A stretch of DNA of 64,000 nucleotides from Flavobacterium crocinum (GCF_003122385.1 NZ_CP029255.1:5394001-5458000); one strand, 5' to 3'; numbered from the stretch's first letter, positions 1 through 8,904 are shown. The notes: generated from the sequence alone by a model not told the origin. Program-made: numbers and translations.

Positions 1-408
1 AGGAATTCCTTTTACTTCATATGCCCATTTTCTGGAAATTTTTAAAGCCGTTTCTACCGCTTCAGCTCCTGTATTCATTGGAAGAACTTTATCGAAACCA
101 AAATATTTCGTTACATATTCTTCATAGTTTCCTAATTTATCATTGTAAAAAGCACGCGAAGTCAAAGTCAGTTTTTGTGCTTGCTCTACCATTGCATTTA
201 CAATTTTCGGATGGCAATGACCTTGATTTACCGCAGAATAAGCAGATAAAAAGTCATAATATTTTTTTCCGTCAACATCCCAAACGTATACTCCTTCTCC
301 GCGTTCTAAAACTACCGGAAGCGGATGGTAATTGTGAGCGCCGTATTTATTCTCTTTTTCAATCAAAACTTCTGATTTTGACGAAAGTGCTTTTTCTGTA
401 CTAATCAT
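1..408 (-). CDS. rocD: Ornithine--oxo-acid aminotransferase, N-terminal part (cut by window edge)
   Basis: The first 136 residues of a class-III PLP-dependent aminotransferase are read from an ATG at 408 to the window edge. The product would transfer the delta-amino group of ornithine to 2-oxoglutarate in arginine/ornithine catabolism in the cytosol. Seen here: the family's N-terminal region [14 protein letters not shown] (residues 21-34), the NQGHCHPKI stretch (61-69) and the PLP-phosphate-binding NTGAEAVE (112-119). The usual length is about 410, so roughly two thirds is missing. It is transcribed divergently from an Lrp/AsnC regulator, an arrangement typical of amino-acid catabolic genes controlled by their neighbour. 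A -7 box TATTTTTG lies 20 bases upstream on the minus strand. Ornithine specificity is inferred from the strong N-terminal likeness; the catalytic lysine lies outside the window. Confidence 0.9.
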   Translation of the reverse strand, partial: MISTEKALSSKSEVLIEKENKYGAHNYHPLPVVLERGEGVYVWDVDGKKYYDFLSAYSAVNQGHCHPKIVNAMVEQAQKLTLTSRAFYNDKLGNYEEYVTKYFGFDKVLPMNTGAEAVETALKISRKWAYEVKGIP

Positions 409-427
409 AATCTGCTTTTTATTTTTA

Positions 428-435
428 CAAAAATA
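428..435 (-). promoter_or_regulatory. Probable -7 box of the ornithine aminotransferase gene
   Basis: On the minus strand the sequence reads TATTTTTG, which fits the Bacteroidota -7 consensus TAnnTTTG, 20 bases from the ATG at 408. No clear TTTG -33 box is visible upstream, which would fit a promoter needing an activator. Confidence 0.45.
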
Positions 436-470
436 TTAAAATTTAAATAATTTCGAGTCTAAGAATAATA

Positions 471-504
471 TTTTGACTTAAAAATAACAAAATTTGAGTC
501 AAAA
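471..504. promoter_or_regulatory. Candidate Lrp/AsnC operator in the divergent promoter region
   Basis: An imperfect dyad, TTTTGACTTAA (471-481) and TTGAGTCAAAA (494-504), has 11-base arms with one mismatch and a 12-base spacer. A related half-site with GAGTC lies at 454-458. It sits between the divergent aminotransferase and Lrp-family genes, where an Lrp-type regulator would bind. The sequence is seen; binding is inferred. Confidence 0.45.
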
Positions 505-631
505 TTCACATTTTAAAACAAATAAAAAGCAAATATTTATTTAGACAGAAACAGTAATTTGTGAATAATAATTAAAAAAAATAACTACTTTTATAAATCA
601 TCAACAACTGAAATTTAAAGATTTTTATTGA

Positions 632-1084
632 ATGGATTTATTAGACGAATTTGATATCAGTATTATTAAAGAATTAGAAAAAGATGGCAGAATGGCTTTT
701 TCTGCTATTGCTACTAATTTGAAAATATCAAATACAATGGTACATCAGCGTATTAACCGAATGATCGAACAAGGCGTAATTGGCGGCATAAAACCGATTA
801 TTCAGGAAAAGAAAATTGGGTACGACTGGGCTTCTTTTACGGGGCTTACACTAAACAAAGACTCTGATTCTGAAAGAATTATTGAAGCACTTAAAGAAAT
901 TCCTGAAATTACAGAATGTTATTATGTAACAGGTTCGTTTACTTTATACATTAAAATCATTGCCAAAAATCACGAGCATATGCGTCGTATTCTTTATGAA
1001 AAAATTGATGGAATTCCGGGTATTGACAAAACCGATTCGATTGTAGAATTAGGCTGCGCTTTTAAAAGAAATATATCTTTATAA
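632..1084 (+). CDS. Lrp/AsnC family transcriptional regulator
   Basis: This 150-residue protein has the family's usual length and two-part plan. An N-terminal winged helix-turn-helix (about residues 4-60) begins LDEFDISIIKELEKDGR, followed by a RAM/AsnC ligand-binding domain (about 65-145). Such proteins form octamers that bind amino acids and control transport or catabolic genes. The divergent partner is ornithine aminotransferase, so ornithine or arginine is a reasonable effector, though this is inference from context. A strong hairpin terminator follows directly at 1117-1150, so the gene is probably monocistronic. The regulator may also control its own promoter through the dyad at 471-504. 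Confidence 0.9.
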   Translation: MDLLDEFDISIIKELEKDGRMAFSAIATNLKISNTMVHQRINRMIEQGVIGGIKPIIQEKKIGYDWASFTGLTLNKDSDSERIIEALKEIPEITECYYVTGSFTLYIKIIAKNHEHMRRILYEKIDGIPGIDKTDSIVELGCAFKRNISL

Positions 1085-1116
1085 AACTTCATTCTCCCAG
1101 CGAGAATATTCGTTAT

Positions 1117-1150
1117 AAACCTCACAAGAATTTACTTGTGAGGTTTTTTT
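1117..1150 (+). terminator. Rho-independent terminator after the Lrp-type regulator
   Basis: The stem CCTCACAAG / CTTGTGAGG (1120-1128 and 1135-1143) encloses a 6-base loop and is extended by AAA/TTT, followed by a T tract. Because it lies here, the next gene is started at 1192 rather than at the GTG at 1138 inside the hairpin. Confidence 0.85.
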
Positions 1151-1191
1151 GTAACATATTATTTCTGATATTTGTTAAAAATTGTAGAAAT

Positions 1192-1965
1192 ATGAAAAAT
1201 TCAGTACTAATTTTATTCAGTGCAATCTTATTTTCCAATCTTATGAATGCGCAATTAAAACCTGTAAAATACTCAGAGGGAAACCAGCAATTGAATGGTT
1301 TATTTATAAAATCGGCTAAAAAAAGTGCTAACAATCCGGGAATTCTTCTTTTACCGGCATGGCTTGGAATTGACAACGCTTCTAAAGGAATTGCAGAAGA
1401 ATTATCAAAACTAGGCTATCACGTTTTTATCGCAGATATTTACGGAGAAGGAAACTATCCTAAAAATACCGGTGAAGCCGGAAAACAAGCCGGTTTCTAT
1501 AAAACGAATTATGAAGCTTATCAAAAAAGAATCAATACTGCATTGCAGGAATTAATTAAATCCGGTGCAAATGCTGATAATATAGTAGCTATTGGTTACT
1601 GCTTTGGAGGAACCGGAGTTTTAGAAGCAGCGAGAGGACATTTAAATCTAAAAGGTATTGCTTCATTTCATGGTGGTTTAGGTAAAGATGCCAGCAGAAA
1701 AACAGAAACGATCAACGCAAAAGTTTTAGTTTGTCACGGAGCAGATGATCCATTTGTTCCAAAAGAAGAAATTACTTCATTCCAGCAGGAAATGCGTGAT
1801 TCTAAAGCAGACTGGGAAATGATATATTATTCCAATTCTGTTCACTCTTTTACCAATCCGGAAGCCGGAAATGATAATTCTAAAGGCGCAGCTTATAATG
1901 CAGTTGCGGCAAAACGCTCTTTTGATCATTTACAGCTTTTCCTGAATGAAGTTTTAAAGAAATAA
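1192..1965 (+). CDS. Secreted dienelactone hydrolase family protein
   Basis: A 257-residue alpha/beta hydrolase of the dienelactone hydrolase family. The start at 1192 gives a clean signal peptide (residues 1-20, ending near MNAQ); an in-frame GTG at 1138 falls in the preceding terminator and is rejected. The catalytic triad is visible: nucleophile Cys137 in GYCFGG, Asp186 in HGADDP and His218 in SVHSF. Family members hydrolyse lactones or esters, and the Cys nucleophile is typical of this family rather than of serine lipases. The signal peptide suggests a periplasmic or surface role, so it is unlikely to belong to a cytosolic chlorocatechol pathway. The substrate cannot be read from the sequence. 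Confidence 0.85.
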   Translation: MKNSVLILFSAILFSNLMNAQLKPVKYSEGNQQLNGLFIKSAKKSANNPGILLLPAWLGIDNASKGIAEELSKLGYHVFIADIYGEGNYPKNTGEAGKQAGFYKTNYEAYQKRINTALQELIKSGANADNIVAIGYCFGGTGVLEAARGHLNLKGIASFHGGLGKDASRKTETINAKVLVCHGADDPFVPKEEITSFQQEMRDSKADWEMIYYSNSVHSFTNPEAGNDNSKGAAYNAVAAKRSFDHLQLFLNEVLKK

Positions 1966-2007
1966 TACCACTTAATCCCTACCAAAAACAAATCAACTAA
2001 ATAACCA

Positions 2008-2979
2008 ATGTCACATAGTAAAATCAGAGAAGATAAAACCTGTTTGAATTGCAGGCATGTTGTAGAGCAAAAATTCTGTCCTAACTGCGGCCAGGAAAAC
2101 AGCGACAGCCGAAAAACTTTTCATCATTTATTTGTTCACTTTTTTGAAGATTTAACGCATTATGAAAATGCTTTCTGGAAAACCATTAAAAACCTGCTTT
2201 TTAAGCCTTCGACTCTTACAAAAGAGTATCTTTCCGGAAAACGTCTTTCTTATTTAGCACCTGTTCGATTGTATATTTTCATCAGTTTTATTACTTTTTT
2301 ACTGATTTCTATGTTTCCGAGTAAAATCAACGGAGATATTGATAAAAGTGAAAAGGAATTAAATAAAGAAATCGCTAAAGCTACTAAAGACCTCAATATT
2401 AAAAAGGAAGACAAGAAATACTTTCATTTTTTGAACATGAAGAAAATTGATTCTGTTCAGAAATACGGAAAAGAAGAAGAAAAGCTTAATGCCAGCTCTT
2501 ATTGGTTTGTTGAAAAAGCAAGTCATGTTACTGAGAAATATACTAAAAAAGAGATTTATGTAAAATTTATAGAAGCTTTCTTTCATAATCTTCCGAAAAT
2601 TCTCTTTATTATCATGCCATTTTTCGCCTTTTTCTTATGGCTTTTTCACAACAAAAAGAAATGGTATTATTTTGATCACGGAATTTTTACGCTCCATTAT
2701 TTCTCTTTCCTGCTGCTCATTTTTCTCATTATGTTTATTATAGACCGTTTAATTGGCCTTTTTGGAGAAGATAGTCCATTGTCTTACATCTCAGGATTAA
2801 CAACGTTTGCAGGAACAATCTGGATGTGTTATTATTTTTATCCGGCGCATCATCGCTTTTATGGAGAATCCAGAATCGTGTCTTTTGTAAAAAGTTTCTT
2901 TCTTTTTATAATCAATTCCCTTTTTATTCTATTTTTACTGACTTTATACGTTCTTTACACATTTATTAATTTACACTAA
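2008..2979 (+). CDS. DUF3667 domain membrane protein with N-terminal zinc ribbon
   Basis: This 323-residue protein begins with a CxxC...CxxC zinc-ribbon-like motif (Cys12, Cys15, Cys24, Cys27; CPNCGQEN at 24-31), the hallmark of DUF3667 in Bacteroidota. A hydrophobic segment follows near residues 85-105. A charged, Lys/Glu-rich stretch (about 110-185), probably outside the membrane plane, separates it from three or four further hydrophobic segments in the C-terminal half (about 195-215, 228-250, 265-280, 295-320). No biochemical function is known for the family. It lies 11 bases upstream of the M28 peptidase gene and may be co-transcribed with it. No catalytic motif was recognised. Confidence 0.8.
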   Translation: MSHSKIREDKTCLNCRHVVEQKFCPNCGQENSDSRKTFHHLFVHFFEDLTHYENAFWKTIKNLLFKPSTLTKEYLSGKRLSYLAPVRLYIFISFITFLLISMFPSKINGDIDKSEKELNKEIAKATKDLNIKKEDKKYFHFLNMKKIDSVQKYGKEEEKLNASSYWFVEKASHVTEKYTKKEIYVKFIEAFFHNLPKILFIIMPFFAFFLWLFHNKKKWYYFDHGIFTLHYFSFLLLIFLIMFIIDRLIGLFGEDSPLSYISGLTTFAGTIWMCYYFYPAHHRFYGESRIVSFVKSFFLFIINSLFILFLLTLYVLYTFINLH

Positions 2980-2989
2980 CTATTAGGAA

Positions 2990-4006
2990 ATGAAAAAACT
3001 ACTCCTTTTATTATTAATCGCCTCAGCATATTCATGCAAGACTGCGCAGACCACTGCATCCAAAGACAATTCAGATCCTACTAAATATGTTAAAGCAATC
3101 AGCGAAAAAGATTTAAAGAAAATGCTTTATACAATTGCTTCAGATGAAATGGAAGGCCGTGAAACAGGTTCCCCAGGACAGAAAAAAGCAGGTCTTTACA
3201 TGATTGAACAATACAAAAAAAGCGGCATCTCTTTTCCAAAAGGAGCATCTGATTATTATCAGCATATTCCGGCTGCTTTCTTAAACGCAAGAAGAAACGA
3301 AAATTTACCTGATTCTGAGAATATCTGGGCTTATATTGAAGGTTCTGAAAAACCAAATGAAATTCTGGTTATTTCGGCACATTATGATCATGTTGGAATT
3401 AAAGATGGCGAAGTTTATAACGGAGCTGATGATGATGGTTCCGGAACTGTTGCGGTTATGGAAATGGCTAAAGCTTTTGCTAAAGCTAAAAAACAAGGAC
3501 GCGGACCAAAACGTTCTATACTTTTTCTTCATGTAACTGGCGAAGAACACGGTTTACACGGATCTCGTTTTTATTCTGAAAATCCTTTGTTTCCAATTGC
3601 AAACACTATCGCCGATATCAATATTGATATGATTGGTCGTCGTGATGTAGAACACGCCAACACTAATAATTATGTATATGTAATTGGGGCAGACAGATTA
3701 TCATCTGACTTGCACAATGCAGTTGTGGCTCAAAACGAAAAATACATCAAAATGGACTTAGATTTTAAATTTAATGATCCTAAAGATCCAAACCATTTTT
3801 ACGAGCGTTCTGACCACTATAACTTCGCTAAACATGGTATTCCATCTATCTTCTTTTTCAACGGCGTTCACGAAGACTATCACGGAAAAGACGATACTCC
3901 GGAAAAAATCGAATACGACGCTTTAACTAAAAGAACAAAACTGGCTTTCGTTTTGGCCTGGGATTTGGCTAATAGAGAAAACAGACCGGTGGTGGATAAA
4001 AAATAG
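2990..4006 (+). CDS. M28 family zinc aminopeptidase lipoprotein
   Basis: A 338-residue protein with a lipoprotein signal (lipobox ending at Cys16), so probably anchored in the envelope. The M28 fold shows its co-catalytic zinc ligands in order: His131 in SAHYDHVG, Asp147 in NGADDDGSGT, Glu185/Glu186 in TGEEHGLHGS (catalytic base and ligand), Asp213 in NIDMIG, and a C-terminal His in the RSDHYNF or KHGIP region. Such enzymes remove N-terminal amino acids from peptides and would supply peptide-derived nutrients. It follows DUF3667 by 11 bases and ends at a 45-base perfect palindrome that probably terminates transcription from both sides. Confidence 0.9.
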   Translation: MKKLLLLLLIASAYSCKTAQTTASKDNSDPTKYVKAISEKDLKKMLYTIASDEMEGRETGSPGQKKAGLYMIEQYKKSGISFPKGASDYYQHIPAAFLNARRNENLPDSENIWAYIEGSEKPNEILVISAHYDHVGIKDGEVYNGADDDGSGTVAVMEMAKAFAKAKKQGRGPKRSILFLHVTGEEHGLHGSRFYSENPLFPIANTIADINIDMIGRRDVEHANTNNYVYVIGADRLSSDLHNAVVAQNEKYIKMDLDFKFNDPKDPNHFYERSDHYNFAKHGIPSIFFFNGVHEDYHGKDDTPEKIEYDALTKRTKLAFVLAWDLANRENRPVVDKK

Positions 4007-4017
4007 TTGCAAAGTCT

Positions 4018-4151
4018 CAAAGTTGCAAAGGTACAGAGGTTTCAAAACTTTGACTATAAACAAAAAAAGGATAAGCTAAGCTTATCCTTTTTTTGTTTAT
4101 ATATTTTAGTTTAAAGTCTTAGAATAAAACCTCTGTACCTTTGCAACTTTG
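4018..4151. repeat. Nested inverted repeats between two convergent genes
   Basis: An outer perfect inverted repeat of 25 bases (4018-4042 and 4127-4151, core TTGCAAAGGTACAGAGG) flanks an inner 45-base perfect palindrome (4056-4100). The outer arms belong to the degenerate TTGCAAAG/CTTTGNA repeats seen at other gaps in this window. Confidence 0.85.
4056..4100. terminator. Bidirectional terminator between the M28 peptidase and rho
   Basis: Perfect 22-base arms around a single central A give an AAGGATAAGCT...AGCTTATCCTT hairpin with A and T tracts on both sides. It lies between two convergent genes, as expected for a shared terminator. Confidence 0.85.
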
Positions 4152-4168
4152 AACCTTTGCAACTCTTT

Positions 4169-5974
4169 CTAGTCATTCATCGAAATCAAAAACTCTTCGT
4201 TATTTTTTGTTTTCTTGAAACGGTCATTTACGAAATCCATAGATTCTACAGGATTCATATCTGACAAGTATTTACGCATGATCCACATTCTTTGAAGTGT
4301 TTTTTCGTCTAATAACAAATCATCACGACGTGTACTTGAAGATGTAAGATCGATTGCAGGGAAAATACGTTTATTAGCTATCTTACGATCTAATTGAAGT
4401 TCCATGTTACCGGTTCCTTTAAATTCTTCGAAGATCACTTCGTCCATTTTAGAACCAGTTTCTGTTAATGCAGTTGCGATAATACTTAAAGATCCTCCAT
4501 TTTCTACATTTCTGGCTGCTCCAAAGAAACGTTTTGGCTTTTGTAATGCATTAGCATCAACACCTCCACTTAATACTTTTCCTGATGCAGGCTGTACCGT
4601 GTTGTAAGCTCTCGCTAAACGCGTGATAGAATCTAAAAGAATTACAACATCATGACCACATTCTACTAAACGTTTTGCTTTTTCTAAAACGATGTTTGCA
4701 ATTTTCACGTGCTCTTGTGGCTCTCTGTCAAAAGTCGAAGCGATAACCTCTCCTCTTACACTTCTTTGCATGTCAGTAACCTCTTCCGGACGTTCGTCAA
4801 TAAGAAGTACAATTAAATAAACTTCTGGATGGTTGGCCGCAATTGCGTTGGCTATATCTTTAAGAAGCATTGTTTTACCCGTTTTAGGCTGTGCAACGAT
4901 CATACCACGCTGACCTTTACCTATTGGTGAAAACAAATCTATAATTCGGGTTGAAATAGAACTGCCTTTTTCGGCAATTTTGAATTTTTCTGAAGGGAAA
5001 ACCGGTGTTAAATGTTCGAAAGAAACTCTGTCACGAACCACTTGCGGATCGTGTCCGTTGATTTTTAACACACGAACTAAAGGGAAAAATTTCTCTCCTT
5101 CTTTTGGAGGGCGAACCACTCCTTTTACTGTATCTCCGGTTTTTAAACCAAATAATCTGATTTGTGAAGTTGATAAATAAATATCATCCGGAGAAGCTAA
5201 ATAATTATAATCTGATGAACGTAAAAATCCGTAACCGTCCGGCATCATTTCAAGAACGCCTTCACTTTCTATAATCCCGTCAAATTCGAAATCCGAATCT
5301 CTGAAATTATTAGTATTCTTTTTATTTTTATGATTAGGATTTTGGTTATTGTGGTTTCCGTTTCCATTGCCATTCCCGCTTTGATTCGGGTTTTGATTTT
5401 GATTTTTATTTTGATTCGGATTAATCTTTTTTGCAGGAGCAATTACCGGAGTTTTTTCAGCTGTTTCTGCTGTTGTTTCAGAAGCAACTGGTTCTGAAGG
5501 CACTTCTGTTGTAACTTCCTGTACAGTTTCTTTTTCTTTTTTAAGAGCTACTTTTTTCTCGTAAGCCGACTTATTGAATTTTATAATTTTAGGCTCTTTT
5601 TTTGATACTGGCGTTTTTTCTTCCTGTACTTCCGGAGCCGCAGTTTCTGCTATTGGCTGAATTGTTTCGACAGTATCGTTTTTTTGAACAGTTTCCTCTA
5701 CTTTATCAAATTCTAAAACGGGAGTATTTTTGGCATTTGCTGCTTTGGTTTTAGCAGGAGCAATTCTGGTACGCTTTGGTTTCTCTTCTTTTGTTTCTGC
5801 TGCTGCCTCATTTTTTGGAGCTTCTGTCTGAGCAAGAGATGTTTCCTGATGTGCTAAAATCTGACTAATTAAAGTCTCTTTTTTGACACCATTAATCTTT
5901 ATTGTTTTAGCTAACTTAGCTATTTCTTGAAGCTCAGCAAGCTTCATTTCTTTTAATGCAGAAATATCAAACAT
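4169..5974 (-). CDS. rho: Transcription termination factor Rho with long N-terminal insertion
   Basis: A 601-residue Rho, much longer than the roughly 420-residue enterobacterial protein. Order of parts: Rho N-terminal helical domain (residues 1-40); a low-complexity insertion rich in Lys/Glu/Ala, then Asn/Gln/Gly (about 45-225); OB-fold RNA-binding domain (about 235-305, with [12 protein letters not shown]); RecA-like ATPase with Walker A QPKTGKT (362-368) and Walker B VVILLD (443-448); and the secondary-channel loop region ([20 protein letters not shown]). The hexameric helicase ends transcription of untranslated RNA. Long disordered insertions are common in Bacteroidota Rho. DUF4293 is divergent on the other side. 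No defect is seen in the ATPase motifs. Confidence 0.97.
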   Translation of the reverse strand: MFDISALKEMKLAELQEIAKLAKTIKINGVKKETLISQILAHQETSLAQTEAPKNEAAAETKEEKPKRTRIAPAKTKAANAKNTPVLEFDKVEETVQKNDTVETIQPIAETAAPEVQEEKTPVSKKEPKIIKFNKSAYEKKVALKKEKETVQEVTTEVPSEPVASETTAETAEKTPVIAPAKKINPNQNKNQNQNPNQSGNGNGNGNHNNQNPNHKNKKNTNNFRDSDFEFDGIIESEGVLEMMPDGYGFLRSSDYNYLASPDDIYLSTSQIRLFGLKTGDTVKGVVRPPKEGEKFFPLVRVLKINGHDPQVVRDRVSFEHLTPVFPSEKFKIAEKGSSISTRIIDLFSPIGKGQRGMIVAQPKTGKTMLLKDIANAIAANHPEVYLIVLLIDERPEEVTDMQRSVRGEVIASTFDREPQEHVKIANIVLEKAKRLVECGHDVVILLDSITRLARAYNTVQPASGKVLSGGVDANALQKPKRFFGAARNVENGGSLSIIATALTETGSKMDEVIFEEFKGTGNMELQLDRKIANKRIFPAIDLTSSSTRRDDLLLDEKTLQRMWIMRKYLSDMNPVESMDFVNDRFKKTKNNEEFLISMND

Positions 5975-6132
5975 GAATGTTCTATGAGTTTAATTATTTT
6001 AAAGGAAATACTGTAAAAAGAATAGGTAGATAATAAATTTGAATTGACCGCAGTATGAAGTGCTTACGGTATTATGATGCAATAATACGAATAAAATTTT
6101 ATCATACAATAGTATTTTAAAAAAAGAAAATA

Positions 6133-6140
6133 TATTTTTG
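6133..6140 (+). promoter_or_regulatory. Probable -7 box of the DUF4293 gene
   Basis: TATTTTTG fits TAnnTTTG and lies 17 bases before the ATG at 6158. No convincing -33 TTTG is seen at the expected distance. Confidence 0.35.
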
Positions 6141-6157
6141 TAAAACATTTTTAGATC

Positions 6158-6568
6158 ATGATACAAAGAATTCAAACTGTATATTTATTTCTGGCTTTTG
6201 TTGCGACAGGCGTTTTAATGCTTTTCTTGCCGCTTTGGACAACAAGTGCAGGAAAGCCGTTTTATTTTATGCAGGATCAACTTTATACTATTTTATTAGG
6301 CTTGACAACAATGCTTACTATAATTAGTATAATTTCATTTAAAAAGAGACAAAATCAGTTTGTATTAAACAGACTAAACATCATATTAAATTTAATTTTA
6401 TTAGGATTATTTGTTTACCGATCACTAAATTTATCTGGAGAAGCGGAAGTTTCTGAGAAAGGTATTGGGATGTTTCTTCCTATTGTTGCTATCGTGTTAT
6501 TAGTTTTAGCTAATAAGGCCATCAAAAAGGACGAAGATCTTGTAAAATCTGTAGATCGTTTGAGATAA
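6158..6568 (+). CDS. DUF4293 family membrane protein
   Basis: A 136-residue protein with four predicted membrane segments (about residues 7-27, 44-62, 75-92, 105-122) and a short charged C-terminus. The opening MIQRIQTVYLF is characteristic of DUF4293, a Bacteroidota family commonly found beside rho. Its function is unknown. The gene is divergent from rho and ends at a strong terminator (6601-6629), so it appears monocistronic. Confidence 0.85.
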   Translation: MIQRIQTVYLFLAFVATGVLMLFLPLWTTSAGKPFYFMQDQLYTILLGLTTMLTIISIISFKKRQNQFVLNRLNIILNLILLGLFVYRSLNLSGEAEVSEKGIGMFLPIVAIVLLVLANKAIKKDEDLVKSVDRLR

Positions 6569-6600
6569 ACCTATAAACTTAGTTTATTGCGCGAAGAAGA

Positions 6601-6629
6601 ACCCGAATTTTATATTCGGGTTTTTTTTG
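6601..6629 (+). terminator. Rho-independent terminator after the DUF4293 gene
   Basis: ACCCGAAT / ATTCGGGT stem with a short loop followed by eight T residues. Confidence 0.85.
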
Positions 6630-6689
6630 ATTCAAAAAGAAATTAATGTAAGATAATTTTCATAATTTTACCAATTAACAGTTTCTTAA

Positions 6690-7349
6690 ATGACATCTCC
6701 AATAAAAATTCATCTTGCAGATGACCATCAGGTTTTAATTGATGGTCTCTCCAACTTATTAAAGACAGTTTCTAACTTTGAAGTGGTTGGAAGTTCGCTG
6801 GACGGTACAACCGTTTACCATGATGTCCTTGCTGATGAAGCCGACATTTTGATTTTAGATATCAGCATGCCTAAAAAGGACGGCATCGAAACTTTAAAAG
6901 AATTCAACGAAAAACAAGCTGGCTGCAAAGTCATTATTTTATCCAGCTATGATGATTTAAAAATTATAAAAGAAGTCATGAAACTGGGTGCAAAAGGCTA
7001 TCTGACCAAAAATTGCGCCGGCGAAAACATTATTGAAGCGGTTGAAGCTGTTTATCAGGGACAGGAATATTTTAGCGATGCTATTAGAGAAAAGATTTTT
7101 AATACTTTTAAAGACAATCCAAAACTGAATCAAAATGCCGTTATTGAAAACCCCATTTTAAGTCCGCGTGAAATTGAGATTATTATTTTGATTGCTTTAG
7201 AATACAGTGGAAAAGAAATTAGCGAGAAGCTTTTTATCAGTTCGCATACTGTGGAGACACATCGCAAAAATATCATGAAAAAACTAAACATAAAAAGCAC
7301 GATCGGTTTAGTAAAATATGCGTTGAAAAACAATTTGATTAATCCATAG
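6690..7349 (+). CDS. NarL/FixJ-type response regulator
   Basis: A 219-residue two-domain regulator. The receiver domain (about 5-125) has acidic pocket Asp11/Asp12, phospho-acceptor Asp57 in ILDISMP, Ser85 and a Lys near 107. The C-terminal LuxR-type helix-turn-helix (about 150-215) carries LSPREIEI and the recognition-helix SSHTVETHRKNI. Phosphorylation would promote dimer binding to DNA. The histidine kinase starts 11 bases downstream, so the two form an operon and a likely cognate pair. No target operator was identified. Confidence 0.92.
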   Translation: MTSPIKIHLADDHQVLIDGLSNLLKTVSNFEVVGSSLDGTTVYHDVLADEADILILDISMPKKDGIETLKEFNEKQAGCKVIILSSYDDLKIIKEVMKLGAKGYLTKNCAGENIIEAVEAVYQGQEYFSDAIREKIFNTFKDNPKLNQNAVIENPILSPREIEIIILIALEYSGKEISEKLFISSHTVETHRKNIMKKLNIKSTIGLVKYALKNNLINP

Positions 7350-7360
7350 AAATAAACTTT

Positions 7361-8281
7361 ATGCCGGGTTTCAACTTTCTTATATCATTACTTTTATGTA
7401 TCGCTGTTAAGGGAACTTTTCTTTCTCAAAATATGGCAAACACAACTGGTAATCTTATTACTTCTGAAACCGAGATCATAAGCGAAACAGCTCCCGGTCA
7501 AATTAAAAAATCAGAACAATCAAGAAACAAAAAAATCGTTAGTTTATCTATTCTGCTTATCATTATTATATTTCTTTTATTGTATTTTTTGTACCAAAAC
7601 AACAAGTTAAAACAAAAGATAAAAAGAAAGGATACCAAACAAAAAATCCTTTTAAATATCATTAATTCGGGTATTGATACTCAGGAAATAGAGCGAAAAA
7701 AAATCGCTTCCTTTCTTCATGACAATATCAATTCGCTCTTATCATCGGTTGGACTGCATTTGAATACTTTTACAGCACAACATGATATACAATCTGATGA
7801 AATACAAAAAGCAAAAGCTATTTTATCTGAAGCCCATGAACTTTTAAGAGATATGTCTCACGATCTTGTCCCTACTCTTCTGGTTCGTTTCGGATTAATT
7901 TACGCTCTCGAAGATTTATGTGAAAAACATTCTAATTCTGCTATAGATTTTGAATTCTCAAGTTCTATTCCTACCAGTAAAAGATATACTGATAAGTTTG
8001 AAATGAAAATCTATTTCATTGTCAGCGAATTATTCAACAACATTATAAAACATAGCGGAGCAACTAAAGCCAAAATTGATTTATTAGAAAAAAACGATGA
8101 ATTAATATTATCAGTTCATGATGACGGAATTGGTTTTAGAACCCAAAAACTAAAAGAAGCGGAAGGTTTTGGATTAAACCGAATCAGGGCACGTATCAAG
8201 AAATACAGAGGGCGTCTGACTATTATTTCAAAAGAAAATAAAGGCACCAAAATCAAGATCGAGATTCCACTCCCTCATTAA
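7361..8281 (+). CDS. Small sensor histidine kinase (NarX/DesK type)
   Basis: A 306-residue kinase with an N-terminal hydrophobic stretch (residues 5-20), a short extracytoplasmic segment of about 35 residues, one membrane helix (59-78), a coiled linker, a HisKA_3 dimerisation domain with phospho-acceptor His120 in SFLHDNI, and a HATPase_c domain with N box (ELFNNIIKHSG) and G boxes (DDGIGF, GFGLNRI). It lacks a PAS or TPR sensor, so it probably senses through its membrane segment or a partner. It follows its response regulator by 11 bases. Confidence 0.9.
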   Translation: MPGFNFLISLLLCIAVKGTFLSQNMANTTGNLITSETEIISETAPGQIKKSEQSRNKKIVSLSILLIIIIFLLLYFLYQNNKLKQKIKRKDTKQKILLNIINSGIDTQEIERKKIASFLHDNINSLLSSVGLHLNTFTAQHDIQSDEIQKAKAILSEAHELLRDMSHDLVPTLLVRFGLIYALEDLCEKHSNSAIDFEFSSSIPTSKRYTDKFEMKIYFIVSELFNNIIKHSGATKAKIDLLEKNDELILSVHDDGIGFRTQKLKEAEGFGLNRIRARIKKYRGRLTIISKENKGTKIKIEIPLPH

Positions 8282-8282
8282 A

Positions 8283-8777
8283 TTATTTTGCGCCAATTTC
8301 GATTATTTCCAAATCTTTAATTTTATCGTCGTCAATTACAAATCGAAGCATTGTTCTAACTTTGTGAAAACCACTTTTTCCGGCAGCTCCCGGATTCATG
8401 TGCAAAAGATTATTCTTTTTGTCAAACATCACTTTTAAAATATGAGAATGTCCGCAGATAAAAATTTTCGGCGGATTCTGAGCCATTTCTTCCTTAATAA
8501 CTGGGTTGTATTTTCCCGGATAACCTCCGATATGAGTAATCCAAACTGAAACATTTTCGCAAGAAAACCTGTTATTTAAAGGAAATTCCATTCTTGCTTT
8601 CGCATCGTCAATATTTCCGTAAACTGCTCTTAACGGTTTTAGCTTTTTAATTGTATCGGTTACAACCAAATCTCCAATATCACCAGCATGCCAAACTTCA
8701 TCGGCCTGATTTACATATTTTAGAATCGTATCATCTATATGGCTGTGAGTATCCGAGAGCAGGAGGATTTTTTTCAT
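8283..8777 (-). CDS. YfcE/MJ0936-family metallophosphoesterase
   Basis: A 164-residue single-domain calcineurin-like phosphoesterase. Metal-ligand motifs appear in order: DTHSH (Asp9, His11), HAGDIGD (Asp37), YGNIDD (Asn54-55 region), THIGG, and GHSHI near residue 115, followed by NPGAAG, typical of the YfcE/YsnB group. These are small phosphodiesterases with activity on model substrates; the physiological substrate is unclear. It converges on the histidine kinase gene with a 1-base gap, and its upstream region is filled with repeats. Confidence 0.85.
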   Translation of the reverse strand: MKKILLLSDTHSHIDDTILKYVNQADEVWHAGDIGDLVVTDTIKKLKPLRAVYGNIDDAKARMEFPLNNRFSCENVSVWITHIGGYPGKYNPVIKEEMAQNPPKIFICGHSHILKVMFDKKNNLLHMNPGAAGKSGFHKVRTMLRFVIDDDKIKDLEIIEIGAK

Positions 8778-8830
8778 TTTTTTTCAAAAAAGTGCAAAGG
8801 TTCAAAGATACAAAGATACAAAGGTTTTTT

Positions 8831-8853
8831 TGTAGAGACGCACCGCAGTGCGT
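8831..8853. repeat. GTAGAGACGCAC palindromic repeat, copy 1
   Basis: TAGAGACGCACCGCAGTGCG matches the left half and centre of the palindrome found at 8905-8930; the right arm diverges after CGT. Confidence 0.7.
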
Positions 8854-8904
8854 GTTTCGTGTCGTTTTAAAATTCATTATTTTCCAATTTTCCAATCTGG
8901 CGTT

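Noticed and set aside
1138..1191. Upstream GTG start of the dienelactone hydrolase
   Set aside because: It lies inside the terminator stem and would hide the signal peptide; the ATG at 1192 is better.
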